64,000 bases of DNA from Vanilla planifolia. Its lineage: Eukaryota > Streptophyta > Magnoliopsida > Asparagales > Orchidaceae. Made by a program: the position numbers and the translations under genes. Numbering within the stretch: the stretch's first letter is position 1; every line of letters starts with the position of its first letter. The stretch spans positions 26,013,630-26,077,629 of the forward strand of contig CM043874.1 of the NCBI GenBank assembly GCA_023846275.1, given 5' to 3'. The notes under the pieces were generated by a model. That model searched no databases, was not told the DNA's origin, and saw only the letters and a list, made by a program, of their open reading frames with translations. Below are positions 54,301 to 64,000 of this stretch, one piece after another.

Positions 54301-54959
54301 GACATCTAGTTGGACTTTCAGCACTCAGATGGCTTGGGAAGTGAATGAAAGAAAGGGACTTCTATTGAATTTAGGAAAAGAATTTGGAACTTAACATGTC
54401 TTCAAAATGGTCTCTATTTTAATTTGGAGAATATTTAATAAATTGTTGCTATTACTAAAGATTTTGAGAAAGCTCAATCTATGATTGATATCAAAATGCC
54501 ATATTGCCAAAATTAAGATTCATTAGATCATACATTTGTAAGTTATTATAAACCTAAAAAAGTTTGGTTAACTTTCATATTAGTATAAACATTTGGCAAG
54601 TTAATATTACAAGGATAACCAAATTGTTGTCACACTAGTGAAAGGATTAAGGGTCCTTTAAATTCTACCATCAATAATCTGTTAAAATGTCTAAAATTTT
54701 AGAAATCTAAAAATATTTGAGGAATTGAACCAATCAATAAATAACATTATCCATAATCATTTGCTATAATTTTATATACAAAGAAGAAAATGAAGTGATG
54801 ATTTTAGCTAACAAAATCAGTGATAAAAAGCTCAAATTTAGAGAATCTAAAACATCTATTCAAATATTGCAAGGCACTTGCCAAATTGGATGAAATTCAT
54901 CACTTATACATTCAAATATCATAGAAAGTATGATGCATCAACACTGGTGATCAGTTCTT

Positions 54960-55690
54960 GTATGATGAGAAAAAATGGATAACTTTATTATTCGCTAACT
55001 CCTTATACAATATGATATGCATTATCATATTGTGTGATGGCTTCACTATTTATAGTGAAATACCTTCTTTTTGCAACAATACTTTCCACCTCCACATCAA
55101 ACAAATATGCTCAATATTCACACCATCATTATGATCATATAGTTGCTTTTTTGCTTCCTAATAGTTCAAGCAAGTATGTCCTATCACTTGGGTTATTACT
55201 TTTTAAATAGCTATTATAATCTCTAGTTAATGCATCAAACATGTATACACTCTATATATGTTGTTACTATTCATAAAAGGATATCATCATTTTACAACAA
55301 CACTTTGAGTAATTAAATTTGACATACATGTCTCATGGTTGCCCTCACCATTTAGATTTATACATCTTCGTACTATGATAATATCTTTTACCTCAGCATC
55401 GAATATGTATGCTTCGTAGATTGCCATATTATTCATATTTGGATATATTTGTGCAATGAAAATGCCTTTTAGCTTTGCATCGAACAAGTACACTCAATCA
55501 ATACAAAGTTAATGTGATCATACTATCACTATTATGCATCCCACTAAATTGGGTAAGCATGATAGATCACTCAAGTGAATACACATTAGCAAGTTATGAT
55601 ACTCTCTTATTATTGCATAAGAAAAGTATGCTATGTGTGCATAGCTTCTATTTAGATTTAGATATCTTCATTCTATGATGAAGCCACCTA
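54960..55690. repeat. Degenerate short tandem array (about 70-83-base units)
   Basis: A core related to CATCRAACAAGTATGCTC recurs at about 55095, 55163, 55233, 55316, 55397, 55478 and perhaps 55569, that is, every 68 to 91 bases. A second phrase, ATTTAGATTTATACATCTTC, occurs at about 55351 and again (one base changed) at about 55647. Units are too diverged to define a consensus by eye. It resembles a decayed satellite rather than a gene. Confidence 0.5.
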
Positions 55691-55699
55691 TTATTATAT

Positions 55700-56785
55700 T
55701 AGATAAATATGATGTACAATGAACATATTAGTAGTGATATCATACTATTATTCCTGATTATCTCAACTAATCAACCAAGTATGTTAAATTTCATAGGTAA
55801 ATGCAAGCATGCTAACTAAATCAAGTTGAATCAACCACTTGAACCAAAACAACTGAATCAAAAGTCGGTTCATGTTAGATATCAAATTGTAACAAGCAAG
55901 GCAAGATCTGAAGCCTATCTCATGGAATAATTTTTTTTTAAAAAAAAAATATATCAAATAATATATAATTAGAATCTATAACATTTGACATATTTCTTTA
56001 TATCATCCATGAAGATATTAACATGAAAAAATTCACAATATACTTCCCAAAAGTCACTATTTTGAAAAATCCATTCAATTATTAAGAAAATAATAATTCT
56101 CAAAATTTTAAACATGAAATGAGTGGGCATAATATATATAATGAACATGAGTATAATTGAAAAAAACTTTATAACATCTTTGATTAAGAATTGAGAATCA
56201 ATAGCCAATTTCTATACAAAAATTAAAAGTATCAATAATTCTTAGCCATACATGAAGCTGTATGGTTGTTATAGTAACATTGCATTACAAAAAGGTATCT
56301 GTTACACTTTATTCTTTATTCTCATTCTTTTGTGTGTTATGGTCTTAATGTACCTAAGATGTACTAGCCAAAAATTGACTGAGCTAATTATCATAAGATT
56401 AGTGAGCAATCAAACCAATATGATGTTAAAATAGAAATTATTACACAAAATGCAAAAAAGTATATGACATCATATTTATCTAATCATATAATTATGGAAT
56501 AAATATATATTTAAATCATGTTGTTTTTCATAATCCATATTTATGTCAATCTGCACATTCCATTGCATACCATTGTGTTTAATTTACATCCAAATCATAG
56601 ATATGGAAAAAATAATGCCATGATACTTACTACTTTCTATCACACAAACATGAAAGTCAATGATACCATTTTAGATCTCTTTTATGATGGTTCTGAAGGT
56701 TAAATGTATATAAATTCTAGATGTCTTACAAAAATTATCTTATAAATCTATTTTATACCAAACCTTAGTATGAAACAATATAAGC
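55700..56785. other. Gene-free AT-rich DNA
   Basis: No domain, RNA gene or transposon end recognised. The open frames at 55969-56208 and 56252-56434 are short and hydrophobic because of AT bias. Confidence 0.4.
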
Positions 56786-56791
56786 TTCATG

Positions 56792-59700
56792 TGTAATGCT
56801 CTAAGTTTTCTTTTAAATCATTTTTATACCCACTTAAGTCTTTATCCATTTATTTGCCTAATTCTTATATTTTTTCTCTCTTCGCTTAAAAGCCTTACAC
56901 AAGAGTCATTCCTTATCCAATGATTTACCTCTCAAGATATCACCATGCATCTGATTATTTTCTTTTCTTTTATTTTGTTATTGTTATTGTTTCCTTTTAC
57001 TTTACCATATAGAAGTCATGTACAAGATCTACTCCATATCTATTGATTCCCCTTTTAGGGCATTATCAATGTTCACTCCTTGTTTGTGATGACTCTTCTT
57101 TTTTTTTCATATTTTAACTTGATTTGATTTCTAAGAAGATTGTCCTTTGAAATTTAGAATTCAAACACATATAATTCTCTCTAGATTTTATCTTTTTTTC
57201 TAATTTATAAGTATAATAACACAATAGTTATATCCATAATATCACAATCAAGTGGTTTGTATCCACAACTATAACTACAAATAAACAAAACTATTAGACC
57301 ATCCATATGCCATAGTTTTTACAATCTATTATAATGCTATAATTAATTTTTATGTATATATATAATACTGAGTTTATTACATGATTAATAAATTAGTTAA
57401 CATAACTCTTATAATAAAAACCTTTGTAACTTTAATTTTTTGTTCTTACAAGTTATTCTTATGAGTAGTCATTTTTTTGTTAGATTTTTACTATATTTAA
57501 AATATTAGTATCAAAAAAAGACTAAGTCAATTATTACTGACTTAGCAAGCTATCTCTAACAAATAAATAAATATATAAAATTTTAGTTTGTAAAACTTAA
57601 GGGGTTTGACACACCATCAATCCAATAGGAAATTAAGATTTTAATTAAAAACAAATCCTAACTTATATTGTCAAAAATTGAAAAAAAAATTAAAGGCAAT
57701 TTTAAGCAAATGGATGGTTCAAAACTCACAAATCCTTACTACCACACCAAACTCCTTGATTAAAGCAAAGGTAAATCCTTAGTTTAAGGAGCTGTGTCTG
57801 AGGTTATATAAACCCTTGAGATGTGCACTTAAGGGTTTATAAAGATCTATCCATAAAAGAGAAATTTGGAGAGGCCAACCAAATGCGGAAGGATGGTTCA
57901 AGCTTTGAATTAAACATAGTTTTTTCAAGTAGGATGACCTTTGAGTTTATACAATAAATATAGCTAAAATTTAAGAAAAGATAAAAAAAATATTTTACTA
58001 AATACACGTGGAATCTTGTAAGATTGATAACTAGTTAATCCTCTTTATTAATCTTATTTAGGAATGAGAAATTCCTTTTAATCAAGACCAAGGAGTTTTA
58101 TTTAGTAATTAAGGGATTAGTTAAAATATTTCTCATGTAATGTTTCTATGGAATCATGACAAAAATGAGTATAACATTTTACCCATGAATGTAAAGTAGA
58201 ATCCATGTTTTATGTTACATATTTTGCTTTGTTATAAATATATGTGGAAGATGAATATAGAATAGCAAGTTGTTAATCTAAAAGACCCTTAACTATGACA
58301 TCATCATATTGAACAAGTTAAATAAATATGCTAATTTTGATGCCTTATGGTTACTAAGTATGTAAGCATTAAGCCATGTTATCATGATTAATGATAGAAA
58401 TTTTATCTTATTGAGGGATGCACAATTTTCTTGAATTTAACCTCCATAAAATAGAAAAGATAATCTTGGTTTCTTAGTATATGTTGTTGGAATTAAGATC
58501 TATTCTATGATCCATATTCTTTTTAAGTAATATGGAAGTATGTGAAGTAAATTGAATGCAATGCTTACTTTTTGCAGCATTCATGAATAAATAAGAGTTG
58601 CATGACAAGATGAACCAAGCAATGGGTGAAACCAAAACTTGAATCCATGTTTTTCACATAAATTTATTTGTGTTGAAATGTATATTTGATGTGAGGCATT
58701 AAGATGGTAATTGTTTTACCCACAATTTAGTTGATAACATGACGTGATGAGAATGTATGCTTTAATGTCAAAATCATGGATACAAATGTATGAAATGCCA
58801 TAATTTACACATTAACTTTAGCCATAAACTATTTAAAGGCACTTGGATTAAAGCCTTATTAAGGTTGTGGTCAAACATTCATTTTTGCCTAAAGTTTGCT
58901 TAGGAAGCATGGAACCATTACTTGGCTAAGTCATGAGAGGAACAAGTTGAACCTTTAAGAGAATCTAGATAGCTTCTAAGGTTTGCTTAATCCTTGGTTT
59001 TCTCGTTGGAAAGCCCTAGATGGCTTGGTTTGAGGACTTGAAAAATGGCTAGGTTGTGTTTGGATAAGGTTCATAAATGTAGGGTTTGGTTATGGTTAGA
59101 AGTGTTAAGATTAAATTAGACTTTGAGGTAAAGATTTTATGGATAATTAATAATCTTTAGTAGAGTTAAATTAAAATTTAAAGTACTTAGATATTACTAT
59201 GTGAAGTAAGTTTAGCCTTAAAATTTAGCTTAAAGGCTTAGAAATAATATATGAAAAAATAAACTTATAATAGAAGGTCCTAATGATGAGCCAAGGAAAC
59301 ATTATTTGTAAGTCTCTATACATATTATAGATTAGACTTTGGATAACTAAAATCTTGCCCAAGACCTTGGATGAAGGAAGATTTTGAGATAATACTTATG
59401 GATGTGCTTAATTTGGCCAAGGAAAACAAAAAGGTAAAGAAGTTGGCTAATCTCTTGGGTTAACCAGATTCTTTTGATAAGATCAGGGGTGACACTATTT
59501 AGGCTCTTAAGCCATGTGATGATGGCTTGGATAATTATCTAAGGAGATGCATGATGGCTCAACAAAGGCCTTATGATGAGTGTGGTGACTCAGGATTATC
59601 TTGATGGCATTATGATCACTAATGATACTTCTATAAACCATAGACTTAATTTTAATGTCAATTAATTATATATAGAACTTAAGGGTAGAAGTTAAGACTT

Positions 59701-60890
59701 ATGAACACTAAAGTTAGCCTAAATACCCAAGGTTTTGGACAAAATTAGGAAAAGACTAAATCCCAAAAAAATGGGCAAATATATTCTAAATAACTAAAAT
59801 TAAGATTTAATAGAAACCTTAAAACACCCTTGATTATACATCCTCAGGAATATATAGATTAGTTATCCTACTCTTTTTGTTGTGAAGGCATTACACATGG
59901 ATAGTTGAGCCTATAAGAAGAATGTCAAATTACATTGTAAGAACCTCTAAGATTAGCTTGAAGTCATTATATAATTTTTTTTAAAAGAGAATAATTATAA
60001 ATTGTCTTATAAAAAATTACATGATGTGCTATGTTATAAAAGGGAGGATATATGGTTGTAGAAGACTCCTAGAACTTTACAAGATTGGTAGTTAATATCT
60101 AAAATTATTTATTTATATGGTTTATACTGTTATTATATACATACTTCTCGACTATTGAATGTTTGTTTAATAATTTGGCTCAAGGATTGCTTATTAAGCC
60201 TCCAAGCTCACCTCATTACATTTTTGTAGGATTAAGAAGTTAAGAGTTGAGTTGGAGATATCAAACTTAATGTAGCACTTGGATGATATTTTCTTCATTT
60301 CATCTCTATAATAGAAGATTTTATATTATTTTTTCATCAATTATATTATTTTGACATGAGACTATATTGGATCAGTTATTTAGATGTGATAGTTATGTAT
60401 TACATTTTTATTTGATTTTGGTAGTCATTTATGATGTTACTTTAGATTTGATGAGATTTGAGTTATTATAGATTTCTTGGATAATTCATGTATGCTTTAG
60501 GAAATTGTTGAAATCTTAACATGTGGTATTTTATATGAAACTATATAGTAAATTGCAAGTATACTTAATATTATGAAAGTAATGCCAAACAAACTCTATT
60601 TGGGATAAATTAAACATCATTAAACTCATATTGATGAACTCTATTCAATAGTAATTTTATTCTAATATTTTGAAATATATTAATTTTTTTATTATCTTAA
60701 CACACTTTATAAGACAATCTTGCATGTTTTTAAATTAATCTTAAGATATTAATATAGTTTAATTACTTTAAAATTTTGAGAATGTCATGCTAATATTTTA
60801 CTAAATATTGTCATAGACTATAGGACTTCATAAGGAAATAAGATGTCACACCTAGTAGTTATTGTACTTGATAAAGAAAGGGAATTCTTT
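56792..60890. repeat. Unassigned LTR-like DNA
   Basis: TGTAATGCTCTAAG at 56792 and TGTAAGAACCTCTAAG at about 59937 resemble the LTR starts found elsewhere in the window and are in the same orientation. No end or target duplication could be matched. No coding domain was recognised. The stretch may be gypsy LTR and non-coding internal DNA. Confidence 0.25.
57808..57840. other. Inverted repeat able to form a hairpin
   Basis: ATAAACCCTT (57808-57817) and AAGGGTTTAT (57831-57840) are perfect 10-base complements around a 13-base spacer. No adjacent gene gives it an obvious role. Confidence 0.6.
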
Positions 60891-61518
60891 ATTTTCTTAC
60901 TTAGCATGAAGGAAGGTTACCCACATGAAGAAATATCACAACAAACTTCAAAATGAGGACTTTCCTTCATTCATCCAAGTGATAGATAATAAGGCTCAAA
61001 AAAACTTTAGGCCTACATATCTTATCCCAAAAGAGATTGTGAATAGCATGCTTATTAAACATAACACTCCAAAGAAAAACTTTCATTAACTTCTCAATGG
61101 TATCCAACACCTTGAAAGGAACTAATAAGTGGGCTATTAAGTAGATAGGTAATGATGTTATATTGCTATTAATGAAGGTGATCTTCATGTAATAGATAAG
61201 GCTTAGCTCTTAAGGAAAAATTCTAGAGAGAAACAAGTTCTACAACTAATCAAGGAGATCCTCAAGTATTTACCCTTTTTCCTATGTTTGACTTAAAAGT
61301 TTCTAATTAGCATCACTCTTCAAGGGTTATAAGTTTGCTAAAAAAGACTAAGGACTTGCCTAATTAACCTTTTGACTGAACACAATGTAATATGTCTCCA
61401 TCACACTAGTGAGCTCATTAGCATTAATGGGTAAGGCAAGTGCAAATAATAGCATGTTATCAAGAAATTATAGATAGGAAAAGGTATGGGTACTATGAGC
61501 AATCTTAATCCCCTATAC

Positions 61519-61540
61519 AATTGTCACAATTGTGACAATT
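61519..61540. other. 22-base perfect palindrome at the solo LTR edge
   Basis: AATTGTCACAA followed by its exact complement reversed. It spans the 3' end of the solo LTR and its target copy, so it may simply reflect an LTR end TTGTGACA next to the target ATTGT. Confidence 0.6.
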
Positions 61541-63350
61541 ATGCTTATGATTAACCAATTAATGTATAAATATCAAATTAATTATGTATTATGGTTCAAT
61601 TTTTTTCTTTAACTTGTAAACATTCATTAACAATTGTATCACCAATAATATAAATGCATTCTTTTATTGAATGAAGTCATAGGATGTAATTTTGAATTAC
61701 ATAAATTTTATAAAATTTTGTAGTGAAAAATAATTAAATCATGCAACTAAAATAAAGTTTCAATATGACATTTGTTGTCAACTAACATTGCAAAAGACAA
61801 CTAAATATTTACATTATTGATGTTCTAACATTAGTAAATTACAACAACATTTTAATATAATAGTTTTCTTATTATATAACTAATTCATATGCCATTTTTA
61901 GGTTTATCTACTTAGCTCACTACTCTCCTGGTGTTTTGTGAAATGCCTTTATAGCACCTAAATTATTAAAATCAAAAAATAAACTAAGCTATCATCACAT
62001 ACTCAATAAACAAGGTCTAAAATAATCATATCAATATAAGATATTAGGGTCATACTACATGTTAGGGTTTTATACATTTTAATATAATATGCTTTTCTAT
62101 ACATTGCAATGACGAAACTTTGCAAACCATATGTTATACAATACTCTAAGAACTTTTATGAATCATGTTCTTTTCATTCCCATAGAACTCTCCATGTCTT
62201 GTTACAAATTAATTAGTTGAACTATAATGTTTTTATTATTTTGGCATTATACACCATTATGATACTTATCCTCACAATGTTGTATATTCTCATGTGACAT
62301 TTATATTTTCACCATTTAAGAATTTCATATCCTGACAATATCATTTATATTAACCTTATGGATCAATTTGTAATTTTTCAAATTTCCTTAACATTAGCAT
62401 GCTTTTAATGTTTTTAGGTACTAAGCCCCTTGTCGTTATACCTTGCATATTATCTTATATAGTACCAATATAATATACTTATTCTACTTGCATAATATCT
62501 TATAATATATGCTTTATCCAATGTAATATATAATCCAAAAGGCATCAATATGCCAGTAAATAAATAACGTGTTTTTCATCATAAACACAACATTGTATTG
62601 AATCAACCAATTATTCAACCAAAGAGTATTTCATGTGTTAAGGCATATAGCATTTCATCAAACACCAAGACATGTCATAGTTCAATCGTATAGGTTACTT
62701 ACCTCGTCTATTATAATTATTTCTATTTTTATCCCATCTTTATTTCCTTACTTTTTTAAGAAAGATCCTTTGAAAAATTCTTACAAGTTCAATCTCTACT
62801 TCTCTCAAAGTTTTTTTATGATAAGTTCTGTCCCCCATAAACTATGTCACTCTCTTGCTAACCATTGTAGTTAATATCTCATAATTTAAGGGATAAGATT
62901 TTTAAAAGGTTTAATTAGCATTTTAAAGGAAGCTTTATAAGAATTAGTAATATTTGTACTTTGCATTCCAAAATGATTTTTTTTTAAAATAATTTATGCC
63001 TTTAGCACTTTATTCCAATACTACTTTGATGATTTTTTTAATATCATTTGAAATTTTTAATATTTTCTCTTTACAGTATAATATTATGATTAATATATTA
63101 TCATTTCTTTAATATATTTCAATCTTTTGTTTTTTGGATAAAATCACATCTTATTTTAGCAAAATTGTTTTCATTGGATTCTTTATAATTAATTATTTTA
63201 TATTTGACATTCATCTCTCTCATTTGGATTCTTTCATACCAAGGTTATTATGACAATTGTTTTCAATAATTGCCATAAATAAAATTATTTATTTCAAAGT
63301 GAATATAAAAATTATAATATAATTTGTTCACTAACCTTTGGGATATTACA
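61522..63350 (-). mobile_element. Solo LTR (1829 bases) with ATTGT target duplication
   Basis: On the minus strand it starts TGTAATATCCCAAAG (63350) and ends TTGTGACA (61522). The flanks ATTGT at 63351-63355 and 61517-61521 are identical. The LINE frame stops on one side and resumes on the other, so the insertion is younger than the LINE. It holds no coding domain. The same start motif is seen at 20653 and 43311. A nearby second ATTGT makes the 3' edge uncertain by about nine bases. Confidence 0.7.
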
Positions 63351-64000
63351 ACAATGTCAAAAAAGCCTACAAACAGATCAAAATAAAAGAATCATAGAGC
63401 TAAGGTTAAAGCAACAAGGTGGCTATGGACAACATTGTTACAAACTTATATCATCCAATATCTATTCAACTTGGCCCTATTAATCCACAATGTAATGAAG
63501 GTGGATATACAATCCTTGACTCTAGTGCATCACCTATCTAAAAGCCAAAATGTCTCATCATTTTTATAAGAAAAGAGGTTAGCTAACCCAACCATAGGCT
63601 TGCTTTATACCCACTTTAAAAGTCATGAAATAAGAGGCCAAATTATAGGAATCCAACCTATGAAAGAATTCATTAGCTAAGAAATAGTTGTTAGATATGC
63701 TTCTACCAAGAACAAAAATGCCTTCATCACTTGCCAAGCTACTCTAAATAATGTATCATTTTGTTTACCATAGTGTAGAGGTTAATGGGACAAAATTTGT
63801 CAACCTTAGATGATCATAGGGATAAGAATGACCATCTTGTTTCTCCACCTTTAGGACAACACGATAGTCTGAAAAATATGAAGAGCAAGCTCAATAAGGT
63901 TATGTCTAATGACATCCTAATAGCATTTAATGAATAAAGAAATAATTGCATCACCAACCTTGGAGCATGATAGAGTGGAGGGCAAAAAAAGCTTAGATGA

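Larger units (their letters stand above)
60900..64000 (-). mobile_element. LINE reverse transcriptase relic, split by a solo LTR
   Basis: Minus strand, running in from beyond the window. 'CPINLYTMVNKM' (about 63800), GRSISNNYFLANEFFH (about 63710-63660), 'FMTFKVGIKQAYGWVS' (about 63630) and a decayed 'LRQGCPLSPYLF' zone (about 63430-63390) are followed by a 1.8-kb insert. Beyond it come 'GIKIAHSTHTFSYL' and the degenerate F-x-D-N-M position (61510-61450), then INSNITSLPIYLIAHLLVPF and IEKLMKVFLWSVMFN (about 61180-61070). Stops and lost residues, including the FADD box, show it is dead. It is a different copy from the plus-strand LINE at 50.4-54.3 kb. Confidence 0.75.

Overview
This is a stretch of AT-rich nuclear DNA from a flowering plant. 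The evidence is spliced genes with GT-AG introns, a plant cucumisin-type subtilase, a plant MAD3-type BUBR1, and decayed plant Ty1/copia, Ty3/gypsy, LINE and MITE elements. Exons are clearly GC-richer than their surroundings, and the repeats would suit a large-genome monocot, but the species cannot be fixed from the sequence alone.

Only two protein-coding genes look intact, both on the minus strand. (1) 15183-18040 is a nine-exon cucumisin-like secreted serine protease of 735 residues, with the complete Asp/His/Asn/Ser catalytic set; its first intron appears to use a GC donor. (2) 29597-48193 is an eleven-exon gene for the spindle-checkpoint protein BUBR1/MAD3, 385 residues, with three KEN boxes and no kinase domain. 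Its exons were assembled by hand; every junction keeps the frame and total coding lengths are exact multiples of three. Intron 2 is about 11.9 kb and intron 10 about 3.25 kb, and both are filled with transposon relics.

Layout. 1-2.6 kb: minus-strand copia gag, primer-binding site and LTR edge. 2.6-9.6 kb: decayed repeats including a gypsy gag (5.78-6.64 kb). 9.6-11.39 kb: a diverged second copy of the subtilase 3' end and its downstream flank, cut off by a copia fragment (11.39-12.45 kb). 13.68-18.7 kb: the subtilase locus. 20.65-24.2 kb: gypsy-type LTR and gag relic. 24.25-27.6 kb: a nearly complete but decayed SIRE-like copia pol. 29.6-48.2 kb: BUBR1, with two gypsy elements, a miniature LTR element, a MITE and a solo LTR inside its introns. 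50.4-54.3 kb: plus-strand LINE. 54.95-55.7 kb: a degenerate short tandem array. 56-60.9 kb: unassigned LTR-like DNA. 60.9-64 kb: minus-strand LINE split by a solo LTR.

The two genes do not form a pathway. The most informative structures are nested insertions whose empty sites can be read: a solo LTR flanked by CATAT and a Tourist-like MITE flanked by TAA inside one Tat-type gypsy pol, and a solo LTR flanked by ATTGT inside a LINE reverse transcriptase. I found no CRISPR array, rRNA, convincing tRNA, or clearly new multi-gene system.
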